From Harmonia axyridis (taxonomy: Eukaryota > Arthropoda > Insecta > Coleoptera > Coccinellidae), in contig NC_059507.1 in assembly GCF_914767665.1 (NCBI RefSeq), forward strand, positions 36,637,270 to 36,701,269: 64,000 nucleotides of DNA, written 5' to 3'. Positions 46,279 through 56,760 of the stretch are shown piece by piece. The number at the start of each line of letters is the position of its first letter. Position 1 is the stretch's first letter. The notes beneath the pieces were generated by a model. That model searched no databases, was not told where the DNA came from, and saw only the letters and a list, made by a program, of their open reading frames with translations. The position numbers and the translations under genes are program-made.

Positions 46279-47150
46279 TTAATAAAAGGTTTAATTTTGA
46301 ATCGCCCGCTATCTGGGCAAGTGTCACTTAGGAACACTTTTGGGTCGTCGAGAAGCACCTTCTCGGCCGGCAATAGTTGAACTGATGAAAAAGTCCAACT
46401 TCTAGCTCATTCCATCAACTTCCGCTATACACTCTCATGCAAGTCTCCTAATTCAATCTTTTCAAGCCAAGTTGGCTGTCTTGCATGCATTAACAAACTT
46501 CTGATTGCAGAAATTTTTACAACATCGGCTTATTTTTCTGTCATTAAGGAATTGTAAATGCATAATGCAAATTCGAGAGGAATTTAGGTTTCATTCCTGT
46601 CTCATAAAATATTCAATTAATAGAATTACCCGACATTAATTAAACTTTGTTTTTTTTTTCAGGTAAACCATAATTCAACAAGAAATGAGACATATTTCAA
46701 CATTTGTGGTGAGAATATTAAATTTTTCAATAATATATAAAGTGATACCGATTAAAGTGTGAGAGTAAGAAAATATAAAGTGTTTTCCAATAGGAATGAT
46801 ACAATTTGAAATGGTTATAATGGCAAAACCTAAAATTTTTATGGCAATTCTTGTATTATTTTGGTTTGGTAGATTATGCCCTTTAACAATGAAAGATATA
46901 GACTTCAATAACGTTTAGAAATTGTTTCATTGAAATCAGTGCTAGTTTGTAAATACTGCTAGTGTGATTGGACCTCACTTTTTCGAAAATGTGTCTGGTC
47001 AATACCTCCTACACCTCCTATTTAGAAGGTATTGGTCTAGTACAATCGTGAATGATTTGCGCTACCGAGCAATGATTAATGATTCTTTATGCCTTTTATG
47101 GCCATATAGCTGAAACGAATGAGTATGCACTGATTTATCTCAAAATATAC
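46279..47150. other. AT-rich spacer
   Basis: 46310-46380 is slightly GC-richer. Apart from the splice-like site below nothing is recognised. Confidence 0.3.
46651..46668 (+). promoter_or_regulatory. recursive-splice-site-like motif
   Basis: TTTTTTTTTTCAG is followed without gap by GTAAAC. An acceptor directly abutting a donor (YAG|GTAAGT-like) is the signature of zero-length recursive splice sites in long insect introns. In an AT-rich genome the motif can occur by chance. Confidence 0.25.
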
Positions 47151-47330
47151 TTTTTTTATTAATATCAAAATGTAACCTCCTATTGAAAAACCCTTTATCT
47201 ATGTGGTCTCCAAGGATGTAATTGTTGAATTCATGAACAAACGTTTGAAAGCTCCTGTCTACACAACAATGTTTTCCTCATTCCTATAAAATTGAATCGA
47301 ATGACAGAAATTGTATGTCAAAAGTGCAAC
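47151..47330. repeat. repeat shared with 49450-49600
   Basis: AAACCCTTTATCTATGTGGT, then TCCAAGG and AAAGCTCCTGTC, parallels CACCCTTTATATGTGGCCCC, CAAGG and AAAGCTCCTGAC at 49455-49530. The CCCTTTAT start resembles the ends of DD41D mariner relatives, so this is probably a scrap of such an element. Confidence 0.5.
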
Positions 47331-47582
47331 TTAGTTTTCATTAAGTTGAAGTTCTTCTGAAAAAAAAATAAGGGAAACTAAGATACCTGGTTAGGGTACT
47401 TAATATAATATAATTCGTAACTGTCAAATTTTGACTAAATGATCAAAAACATACAGGTATTTGGAGATCATTACTATAGTGTACTAACTCCTAAGGATGC
47501 ATTCCGAAACATTTTTCTACATTCTTCAAATCCATTTCATAATTTTGATTCAAATATACGATACACAGTAGTTATATTCCGT
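47331..47582. other. AT-rich spacer
   Basis: Nothing recognised. Confidence 0.3.
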
Positions 47583-47659
47583 GTGCTTGCCAAATACTCG
47601 AATATTTTCCCGACTGCACAAAGTGCAGAATGGAAAATATTCGATAATTTGGCGAGCAC
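47583..47659. repeat. hairpin with 28-nt arms
   Basis: GTGCTTGCCAAATACTCGAA followed by TATTTTCC pairs with GGAAAATATTCGATAATTTG followed by GCGAGCAC with about three mismatches. The loop contains a second small palindrome, CTGCACAAAGTGCAG. The fold size resembles a miRNA precursor, but a transposon relic is equally possible. Confidence 0.75.
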
Positions 47660-48521
47660 GAAAGGTATATAAAGGACTATTTCCCGAAAACAATTCCGAA
47701 TGTTTTCGATGGTTTGAAACGTCACCAAAATTTTCACATGAAGCGCAATACCCGGGTATTTTCACGCTGCATTGATATTGAAAAATATCGTTTCGTTGCT
47801 AAGAGATTTGTATCATATGCGATGGTTGAAATTTTTGAGGGGAAAAGTCTAAGATATTTTTCATTATGTGAGTCACTTTTCAACGATTCAAGAAATTCTA
47901 CGAAATGATAGTAAATGACTGTGTGAAGTTTTCTGTATTTTTAAAATCAATCCGGGTGCCAAACAGCCAAGCTCGGATGCAAATCCAAGTCTTGGAAATT
48001 CCGGCCAATAGGAATCGATCAAAACAATCCAGCAGGATGCACCTTACTCCTTTCTCTCCCGCATAAGCCTCGGGAAGGGTTTCGATTTACACTTCATTTG
48101 CTTATCGAAAATATCATCTTTCCTACCCCCCATTTCTCGGCAATTCGAGAACGCTCCACCAGTCGAGTATCCGGTTACCACTTTTTCTTCGACCTGTATC
48201 GACCTCCATTATTTTTCCGCTTCACTTGTTCCTTCCGAAGCACTCTCGAATGTGCCCTCGTGTTGAATTGTTATGATTTTGTTTAATCTACCTCGAGGAA
48301 TTCCATTGTGCCAGACATGAAAGATCTCTCGGAGCGTGGTTCGCTATTTCTTTATGTCTCGTCTCTGATGTTGAGGATACCTCTCGAACTCTTCATCTTT
48401 GTACACCTGAGTGATGGCTGGTCATTTGGTCGCTCGAGTGGACCGAAAGTTGATGCTGACATGAGACGGCCACCCACAGAATATTCAGGAATAATATCGA
48501 AATACAAATTTTAGTGACCTA
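47660..48521. other. GC/CpG-richer unique island
   Basis: 47930-48490 is less AT-rich (GGTGCCAAACAGCCAAGCTC, CATTTGGTCGCTCGAGTGG). Frames at 48098-48286 and 48308-48514 have no recognised features. Confidence 0.3.
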
Positions 48522-49461
48522 ACGGGTGTTTTTTTTTCGAGGTTTATAACTTTGAGTTGGCAATACTGTTCAAGATGGCGACCGATTTAACAGCTGTCAA
48601 GTGATTTATTCTCAGTCGGGTTTGGCAATTCATCATGAATAGACTCGCGCCTGAACAACGCTTGCAAATAGTGCAATTTTATTTCGAAAATAATGGTTTT
48701 GTGCGGAATATGTATCGCGCACTACGTCCATTTTATTTTGTTTAGCGATGAAGCGCACTTCTGGTTGAATGGCTACGTCAACAAACAAAACTGCCGCATT
48801 TGGAGTGAAGTTAATCCTCAAGTGTATGTCGAAACACCGTTACATCCAGAAAAACTGACTGTTTGGTGCGCTTTATGGGCTGGTGGAATCATTGGTCCGT
48901 ACTTCTTCAAAAACGATGATGGCCAGAAATTTACAGTCAATGGTGATCGGTATAGAGCCATGATTACTAACTTTTTCATTCCTGAATTGAACAACCATGA
49001 TGTCCAGGAGCTGTGGTTCCAACAAGACGGCGCAACATGTCACACAGCTCGTGTCACAATCGATTTATTAAAAGACACGTTTGGTGACCGCCTAATTTCA
49101 CGTTTTGAACCTGTGAATTGGCCCCCCAAGATCTTGTGATTTAACACCGCTAGACTACTCTCTGTGGGGCTATGTAAAGTCATTGGTCTGTGCGGATAAG
49201 CCACAAACCCTTGACCATTTTGAAGACAACATTCGCCGTGTTATTGCCGATATACGGCCACAAATTTTGTAAAAAGTCATCGAAAATTGGACGTCCAGAT
49301 TGGACTACATCCGAGCCAGCCGTGGCGGTCATATGCCAGAAATCATATTTAAAATGTAATGCCACAAGATTATCTTTCGGATAAATAAAATTCATGTCAA
49401 TCGAATGACCCATCGTTGTTTTATTGCAATTTAAAGTTCTATAGCTCTAAAAAACACCCTT
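48522..49461 (+). mobile_element. mariner (DD41D) deletion derivative, copy 4 (best catalytic part)
   Basis: 940 bp between TA dinucleotides (48520-48521, 49462-49463). N-terminus MNRLAPEQRLQIVQFYFENN (from 48635), then the common out-of-frame junction at about 48720-48750. From there 148 codons are open: FSDEAHFWLNGYVNKQNCRI, VWCALWAGGIIGPYFFKNDD, QDGATCHTARVTIDLLKDTF. The frame breaks just before the CDLTPLDYSLWG block. The first two catalytic Asp residues (SDEAHF, QQDG) are intact and the third is in another frame. Confidence 0.92.
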
Positions 49462-50510
49462 TATATGTGGCCCCCAAGGGCGCAATATGCAAATGAATGA
49501 AATAGCGTTCAAAAGCTCCTGACATCACATCGATGCTTACCTTATTTTTCATTCTGATTGCCTGTATGTCAAGCAGACATCTGACTGAAAAATGCTCATA
49601 TAAAGAAATAACCACTTTCATCGCTAAAATAAAGTGCAAAAATCATTAAATGATTTTCTCAGTTTCACTGAAGGGAATCTGAAAAAAAAATTCCCTCGAA
49701 TTATTCCTCTTCCCAACATTTTCTCCGCTCAGTGGAAGAACGGTTCGTACCTACGTTATCGATCTTTGGCACAAACTGGAACAGTGTTCATAAACGCAGC
49801 AATTATCCCACACACATTATTCCATATCACATCAAGCAGGTGGCTAAAAGTGTACGAAAATGGAGAATTAAAAATATCGAAATTAAAGAGCGGACAAGTA
49901 GATCCAAGATACCGGCAAACTACCTGTTTGTTTTGAATGTAGTATTTTCACGCTAGAGGGCAGGGCCTAGGGTACTAATTTTGGGGGTGTTTCAGCTGTT
50001 ACGACAGGGGAGGCAGTTTCGACGACGCTGAGGATTGTAATCACGTGTTCGGGGTTATGGGCGAAATTAATATTTCTGGTTGTTCCGTTTTATGCCGCCT
50101 GAAAAATAACTGTTATTTAGTTTCGTATCTGGAAAATGGGGGACTGTACTCTTAAGGGATAACGGTTATGATTTGGATTATTGAGTCAGATACACGATTT
50201 GTGAAATGTATTTCTGTAGATTGTGTAATTTGTGTCAACTCTAAGCTTTCACAGATTTAACATTCTAACAAATATACAGGATGATGCACAAATAGACTTC
50301 CCAATTAATGAGTGTATTTTTCACCCGAAAATGAGGCGAATTCTTTATATAAATCTGCAAATAAATTTCAGAGTGATAGTCATCTGAAATTCCAAATTTC
50401 ATTTTCCCAACAGCATGAGAATATTTTTTGAATTGAATTGAAACTCAATAATCAGTATTACTATTAGGACACAAAAAGCATGCCACATTTGTTCAGGATA
50501 GATTGATTTT
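49462..50510. other. spacer
   Basis: The first ~140 bp repeats 47188-47330. 49980-50130 is slightly GC-richer. No coding signal is recognised in the frames at 49634-49956. Confidence 0.3.
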
Positions 50511-50539
50511 TTTGTTGACTATTTCCCTCGTCGTAATTT

Positions 50540-50735
50540 GCACCAATCAGAAACGAGCAATTTTGAATTACAAATGGTTTCTAGGTGGAAAAACTGTTTG
50601 GCAGGACCTGTCAGCAGTTTATTCGCGTTTACCCGCGGCAAAACTTGACAGTTGTTGTCACCAAAAATTACAATACATTTGAAAACAAACGTAATTATTA
50701 TTTCCAAGGACACCAGAATTAAACCTTATCTGCAA
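50540..50735 (+). promoter_or_regulatory. possible promoter and leader of the small ORF
   Basis: TTGCACCAATCAGAAACG at about 50538-50555 contains a CCAAT box. There is no TATA box at the expected spacing. The sequence is GC-moderate (TTTACCCGCGGCAAAACTTG) and differs from the AT-rich DNA around it. Confidence 0.3.
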
Positions 50736-50975
50736 ATGGATAATGAGCACTACTCCAACATCATAAACACCCTTAGAAGTGACGCCTCAGAACCTCCAGC
50801 TAAAAAGCAGAAAACAGAAGATCCTGCAGTCACTCCTCCCGCTTCTCACTCAACAGATTACATTAATTATGTACCTACACCCCACATCTTCAATGAATCA
50901 ACAAAAGTTTCAAACAATACCCCTACCGTGTACCAAAATTGCAATTTATATTTTAATTGTACCATAAATAATTAA
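50736..50975 (+). CDS. hypothetical small basic/polar protein
   Basis: An ATG in good context (CAAATGG) opens an 80-residue frame. The protein starts MDNEHYSNIINTLRSDASEP, continues with a Lys-rich PPAKKQKTEDP stretch that looks like a nuclear localisation signal, then a Pro/Ser/Thr-rich middle, and ends NCNLYFNCTINN. AATAAA follows at about 50993. No transmembrane segment or known domain is seen. A longer reading frame from 50652 uses a non-ATG start and is less likely. It could be a host microprotein, the last exon of a longer gene, or a piece of an unrecognised transposon protein. I do not recognise the family. Confidence 0.35.
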   Translation: MDNEHYSNIINTLRSDASEPPAKKQKTEDPAVTPPASHSTDYINYVPTPHIFNESTKVSNNTPTVYQNCNLYFNCTINN

Positions 50976-51097
50976 ATTTGTAGTATTTCGGATGAAATAA
51001 AATTGAGTATCTGTTTTTCAGTTTTCAAATTAATACCTATACATGCAGAATAATCTGTTACTCAGGAAATAGTCTTGTCAAATACCATTCGGGCATC

Positions 51098-51279
51098 TAA
51101 TTTTTCCTGTGAAAAAAATCGAAAAAACACATTGCAAAGTAATATTTTTTGACAAAAAGCATTCGTGCAGGTGCAAAAATCCTCGTCTTCGACTCGGATT
51201 TTTGTTGCCACCAGCACTCATGCTTCTTGTCAAAATATTACTTAGCAACGTGTTTTTTCGATTCTTTTCGGAAAAATTA
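51098..51279. repeat. foldback hairpin with ~85-bp arms
   Basis: TAATTTTTCC..., ATCGAAAAAACAC, GTAATATTTTTTGACAAAAA, GTGCAAAAATCC and the inverse series GGATTTTTGTTG, TTCTTGTCAAAATATTAC, GTGTTTTTTCGAT, GGAAAAATTA make a long imperfect hairpin with a ~12-nt turn (CTCGTCTTCGAC). The 80-codon frame across it is an artefact of the palindrome. Confidence 0.85.
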
Positions 51280-51327
51280 CATGCCCTTATGATATTACTT
51301 ACGAAAATAAACGATTACAATAGTTAT

Positions 51328-51422
51328 TTTCCTAACAAGTGTGGAAAGTGATACTTTTCCGCAAGAGACTGCAGGTCAAGCTGTCGAGTACGGAAAAGGC
51401 ACTTTCCACATGAGTTAGGAAC
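51328..51422. repeat. palindrome with ~33-bp arms
   Basis: TTCCTAACAAGTGTGGAAAG, then TGATACTTTTCCG, pairs with CGGAAAAGGCACTTTCCACA, then TGAGTTAGGAA, around a ~30-nt centre. It lies only 50 bp from the previous hairpin, so both may belong to one MITE-like insertion. Confidence 0.8.
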
Positions 51423-51479
51423 AATATTTTTCCTACTAGCGTAAATGAAACACTTTCACGGATAGTTTTCGTTTTGATA

Positions 51480-51795
51480 CCGACTGATGTTATATGACGT
51501 TATATTTTTGTGCGCTCAGCCGCATAGAGAAACGTTTGAATTTTATGATTGGCGCATAGAGACATGCCAAAATTTTATGATTGATGCGACTCTTTAATAT
51601 TTGCGTGCCGAAAAAACCCTTGCTATTCACTTTCCGCACGCATATGCGTTTGATTTTTTCTCTTCCTGCCTTTTCTTTTTAATTGTATTGTTTTTAACTT
51701 CTCGCACACTAGCAATGCATTTCTTTGAATTTATTTGTACCTGAGATAGGCTTTTGCCTCTTTTCTTATTTTCAATAAATAATAATAATAATATC
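51480..51795 (+). repeat. possible non-LTR 3' untranslated end with TAA tail
   Basis: The sequence ends TTTTCAATAAATAATAATAATAAT, an AATAAA signal running into TAA repeats. Non-LTR elements of the I/jockey type often end in this way. No coding part is recognised upstream, and 51480-51660 contains two similar blocks (GAATTTTATGATTGGCGCAT, AAATTTTATGATTGATGCGA). Confidence 0.4.
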
Positions 51796-51839
51796 TACGT
51801 TATATCAATGGACTTATTTATTACATTTTAAGACGCTTA

Positions 51840-52518
51840 ATAACTGTTTACATTTTCCTCACAATCAACCAACCCATCTCAAAGTTTAAAGAAATAGTGT
51901 CAGCGTAAAACATCGTCAAATTTGGGAGACCACCCTTCGAAAATCAGCAGGGCAATCGACGACATCTCCAACTAAAAATCGAATCAACATCCCCAATCAG
52001 CAGCAACCCTTTCGGGAACGATATCGGCACTACGGGTGGACCCCCTTCGCCCCCCCCCCTGTTCTGCATTTGATTTCCTTTTGAAGTTACAATTTCGATC
52101 GTAATCTAATTCCCCCCCGTCCGTCTGTCAGTCCGGCCGCACGTCATTCGCACTATACGTTAAATAAAATTTCGCAGTCGGCCGTTTTGCAGGAAATTGA
52201 ATCTGATTTTTAATTGTCAATCGCGAAGAGTCGGCTTGATTGGATTCGTTTTGTGCTGGCTGTGATTTTCGCAGTTGGATTTCGAAACGATAGACGGCTC
52301 CTTTGGGTGACAGATTTTGTGCATATGGACCGGATCGCCGCCGGTTTCTACGAAAATGGGCGGTTGACGAGTTGGGGTGTGGAGACAGAATCTAATTTGG
52401 GGATAATCCGGTTGTGAGAAAGGGAGAAATTCCTACTTGAAATGTATGGAGATATCTGAAATAATGGTATAGGAATGGTTACATTTAACTGTTTGATATG
52501 TAGGTTTTTTTGTAATTA
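51840..52518. other. GC/CpG-richer unique island
   Basis: One of the strongest islands: CGGGTGGACCCCCTTCGCCC, CCGTCCGTCTGTCAGTCCGG, GGACCGGATCGCCGCCGG, with TAATCTAATTCC homeodomain-like sites at about 52100. A 67-codon frame from 52214 (first codon TTG) is unrecognised. Candidate regulatory sequence or untranslated exon. Confidence 0.35.
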
Positions 52519-53455
52519 AAGGGTCTTTTTTTATAATAAGAGAATTTCAAATTGCAATAAAACATCGATGGATTATTCGATTGACATGAATTTTATTTAT
52601 CCGCAACATAATCTTGTGGCCTTACATTTTAAATATGATTTCTGGCATATGACCGCCACTGCTAGCTCGGAAGTAGTCCAATCTGGACGTCCAATTTTCG
52701 ATTACTTTTTCCAACATTTGTGGCCGTATATCGGCAATAACGCGGCGAATGTTGTCTTCCAAATGGTCAAGGGTTTGTGGCTTATCCGCATAGGCCAATG
52801 ACTTTACATAGCCCCACAGAAAGTAGTCTAGCGGTGTTAAATCACAAGATCTTGGAAGCCAATTCACAGGTCCAAAACGTGAAATTAGGCGGTCACCAAA
52901 CGTGTCTTTCAATAAATCGATTGTGGCACGAGCTGTGACATGTTGCGCCGTCTTGTTGGAACCACAGCTCCTGGACAACATGGTTGTTCAATTCAAGAAT
53001 GAAAAAGTTAGTAATCAAGGCTCTATACCGATCACCATTGACTGTAACGTTCTGACCATCATCGTTTTTGAAGGAGTACGGACCAATGATTCCACCAGCC
53101 GATAAAACGCACCAAACAGTCAGTTTTTCTGGATGTAACGGTGTTTCGACATACACATGAGGATTAACTTCACTCCAAATGCAGCAGTTTTGTTTGTTGA
53201 CGTAACCATTCAACCAGAAGTGCGCTTCGTCGCTAAACAAAATAAAATGGACGTAGTGCGCGATACGTATTCCGCACAGAACCATTATTTTCGAAATGGA
53301 ATTGCACTATTTGCAAACGTTATTCAGGCGTGAGTCTATTCATGATGAATTGCCAAACCAAACTGAGAATAAATCACTTAACAGCTGTTAAATCGGTCGC
53401 CATCTTGAACAGTAATGCCAAATTAAAGTTATATACCTCGAAAAAAAACTCCCGT
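52519..53455 (-). mobile_element. mariner (DD41D) deletion derivative, copy 5
   Basis: 937 bp between TA dinucleotides (52517-52518, 53456-53457). From 53285 the minus strand is open for 130 codons (VLCGIRIAHYVHFILFSDEA, HFWLNGYVNKQNCCIWSEVN, VWCVLSAGGIIGPYSFKNDD). A second frame at 52981-52622 covers ARATIDLLKDTFGDRLISRF, CDLTPLDYFLWGYVK and DNIRRVIADIRPQMLEKVIE, with a single frameshift between them at the QQDGATCH region. The 5' deletion junction is shared with the other copies. This is the least decayed copy with the third catalytic Asp in a long frame. Confidence 0.92.
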
Positions 53456-53566
53456 TACATACCCGTTACATAGTGATAAACATCAAAACAAATGAAGGAC
53501 CACCACGTTTCCTGGAAACAGCATTATTTGAAAAATTATTGTATTCTTTATTTTAGATCAAATCCA

Positions 53567-54070
53567 TCAAATTATTACTGGATAAGCGTAAAAATGCTTC
53601 TGACACGGCATCAATGCTCTTCGGGAATTTTTCAATAGTATATGCTCTATTGCGAAAACTATTGGGTTGCACCCAAATCCTGTTAGTCCCCGTTGCATAC
53701 TTGAAGCAGCATTGAAACAGTTCTTTTGAAATGATTGAAATATACGAATATTCGGCATTGTCAGATTAAGCCCGATGCACCGAACGCATCTATTGAAATA
53801 CGGATCAAAACGCTCCAACAGGCTAAACAAGCACTTTTCGTGGGGTCTCCCCATGGAAATGACACAATATGAGGGCCCTACAATACGCACAAAATGCAGT
53901 CTTCCGATAACAAGTACCTTGGACCGTAATCCCTCCTCTGTATTCAAGGTGGATTTTTCCATGGTTGCCACGCAGAGAATTCGATTCCTTTCAGTCACAT
54001 TATCCCCCTTTTCATTCAGCATTATCTGATATCGCAAGGGGGATATGACATGGTTTACAGACCATTTCAC
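53567..54070 (-). other. unassigned long open frame
   Basis: A 167-codon minus frame starts at GTG in the computed reading (an internal ATG gives about 152 codons: MLNEKGDNVTERNRILCVAT). It is Cys-containing (about 7 Cys), with no signal peptide, membrane segment or motif I can name. A shorter antiparallel frame overlaps. The DNA is GC-richer than its flanks. It begins about 110 bp from mariner copy 5. It may be a fragment of an unrecognised element, a host exon or chance. Confidence 0.2.
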
Positions 54071-54796
54071 TATCGGCCATGTATATCTGTCTATCTTCCG
54101 CTAGAAGAGGATCTTTCGAGTATCCTATTACGTCCTTTTGGTTATTATGATTGAAAGGACCGCTATCCTTTCGCCTTTGGTATACCTAGCTTAGCCTGCC
54201 ATTTTGCAACTGGCTAATTTGAAAAAAAAACGCATCACGAATTCGTGCTTTCTTGATGCTATAATGAAATGTAGTAAGAGGATTTTTTTTACGATACACC
54301 AAATACACTAACTCTTGCATTCTATAATAATACTCTAAAAAGCCGCTAGTCACATAATATATTCATATTATTATTTTTATACATTGTTTTAAGTGAACAA
54401 GCATTCCTTATAATCTAATAACTATCAAATTCGGATATAGAAATTTATGTGATAAAGAAGTTCAATAAATAATAATATATTTATATACAAGTTCTATGAT
54501 AAACTTTGACAGATGATAATTGTGCTCATTCTGATCATCGGTCCGATTCGTTTTCGTTTGAAATATGGCCGACTAACGAAAATAACAGTTAATATGACCA
54601 TTAGAATGTTGAAATTTGAAAATTTCCCTTATAAATGGATAAGTCAAGAACGACTATTGACCTGACTACCTCGTTTACCAGACCCAAATCCCTCAGATTT
54701 TATCAATAGGGACAAGGAGCTGCTTGTTATCATGTTAAAATCACATATCATCAACAATCACTTGATGGAATTCAAGTTACAGAAACCAATTAAGAA
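54071..54796. other. AT-rich spacer
   Basis: Nothing recognised. Confidence 0.35.
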
Positions 54797-55168
54797 TTTT
54801 ATGTTTTGTACGGGGTCTGGCAGTTTACTTTCCACGCAAACAGTTGCAAAGGGAGAAGATTACTCAACACTACTAAATACCTACTAATAATATCAATTGA
54901 GGATAAGCCAAATCAAAGAAAACATCGAAATATTTGAAAATATTCATCAAAATTCAAATGTCTTATTAATATTTATCGCTCATATGTTTTCCTCAGATGT
55001 CTGCAGAACTTTTTTCAAATCGAACAGCAACTCATTTTAATTATATGGAATTATTTAGCTTATTATTAATTGATATTATTATTACTTAGATCGGTAGAGT
55101 AATCTTATTTTCTTATAGTATCAAATTTATGAAAAGAAGATTGCCAGCCTCCGTACAAAACATAAAAA
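54797..55168. mobile_element. possible MITE with ~27-bp terminal inverted repeats
   Basis: TTTTATGTTTTGTACGGGGT followed by CTGGCAG (54797-54823) is inverted, with two mismatches, at 55141-55168. The 320-bp interior is AT-rich with no coding capacity. No clear target duplication. Confidence 0.55.
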
Positions 55169-55524
55169 ACGAAGCATTTCAAATACAATTCATTTTAAGC
55201 ACAACTTGTCTCAACAAAAAAAAAAGGAAGACTACTCACTAGGGTGAGTGGCAAGGCAAAAAAATCAGGTCAGGCCCTCGGGCATACCATTTGAAAAATG
55301 GACCAGCTGTAGCGTGATCCGCAAATTTGCAGAGGACTTAAAAACTTTTCGGCAATTCGATAAAAAATAAATTGTATCTCGAACGGTTTTCAAAATATGA
55401 TCTTTAGTTTAAACTATTATAACCATGAAATTTTCGAAAAAAGTGGCCTACTAAAAAGCACCACAGATGAATTATGAAAAGTGGGGTATTTCGGAATCAG
55501 AATTTCATGGAAATCTTTTTTTGA

Positions 55525-55765
55525 TAATAATAATAATGGTTCTTTATTTTAAATCCTATCCATAAAATTACAAGTTATTTGGACACGAATTATCGACTGA
55601 TCGAGCATTATCGACTAACCCTGTATAATATTTATAACTATTTGTTTCATAGGGGTTAATGGAACTCTTGTTAGTTTAATTAGTACATAATGTTATACAT
55701 ATTGTAAGAAAGTTTTGTATGTGGGTCAAATAAACATTTTAATTATTAATTATTATTATTAAATA
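55525..55765. repeat. segment bounded by opposed TAA microsatellites
   Basis: GATAATAATAATAATGG at the left and ATTAATTATTATTATTAAAT at the right each adjoin AATAAA-like signals pointing outward (AAAATAAAGAACC on the minus strand, TCAAATAAACATTTT on the plus). This could be two non-LTR 3' ends placed head to head. Confidence 0.4.
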
Positions 55766-55799
55766 GCTGTGTCGAGAATATTCAAGTTAAAAGTAAAAT

Positions 55800-56760
55800 A
55801 GTTTTTTGAGCGCAGAGGGCATTAATATCCATCCACAAGTTAAAAATCCAAAAACGAGCCTGAAAGAGGCGAGTTTTTCTTCCAAGATACAGTACAAAAG
55901 TCACTAGGATAAATAACCTGAATTTCTCAGTGAATTTCGGCAATATTTCACAAAACTTTACTGAAATAGAGAAAATATCGTCTAATACTCGTTGCAGAAG
56001 GCAATGCCAACACTCTTGCGTTCGAAAACTCGCTCCTTCGTCGCTCATTTTCGAATTTAGCATTGTTTTCATTTATATTTTTCGTTTTGTGGTTGTCTAC
56101 ACAGACTTTCAATCCTATCAAAATTGAACACACGTCAATTGTCAAGATAATATAATTTGGTTTTTGTGAAATGATTTGCGACATTACTCGCAATTTATTT
56201 TGATTCTGTTGGTGTTAAATCGATTTCGTCAGATATAATTCACGAATTTCATGCGTAATCATAAATTATTTCAAAATTCGAAACGTACCATACTACCATT
56301 CAAATTCAAATTCCGTAATCTGCCAATTTTCGTAACAGTCACACCAACTGCCAAGATACAATACAAATGTCACTAGGATGTATAATCTGAATTTTTCATT
56401 GAATTTCGACAATATTTCACAAATCTTGACTGAAATAGAGAAAATATCGTCTAATACTCGTTGAAGTAGGCAATTCCAACACTCATGCGTTCGAATTTTG
56501 CAATCGTGTTGGAATAGGAGCCCATTCTGCAACTTGTTTTGGAATATACTATTTTCTAATTCACTGAATTCAATGAAACATTCAGATGAACATCGTTTAG
56601 TGATTTTTGCATTGAAAAATGTGGGTTGGCAGAACATTTTTAATTGTCACAAATCTGACAGATAATAGATAAAACTGTAGCTGAAGAGTTCCGGGTACCA
56701 ACATATAATAATAAAATGTATTATGGTAGAATGAACGGAAAAACCATAAAATTAGATAAA
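55800..56760 (+). repeat. diverged relative of the 411-bp repeat with a 135-bp internal duplication
   Basis: CAAGATACAGTACAAAAGTC ... ATCGTCTAATACTCGTTG (55877-55997) recurs at 56348-56465. The second copy runs on into TTAGTGATTTTTGCATTGAA, GTTGGCAGAAC and CCAACATATAATAATAAAAT, which match the right part of the 411-bp repeat. AAAACGAGCC...GGCGAGTTTTT (55850-55880) is the inner palindrome of the same family. Confidence 0.65.

Noticed and set aside
51109..51351. 80-codon plus-strand frame
   Set aside because: It crosses a long palindrome, so both halves are inverse copies and the frame is an artefact.
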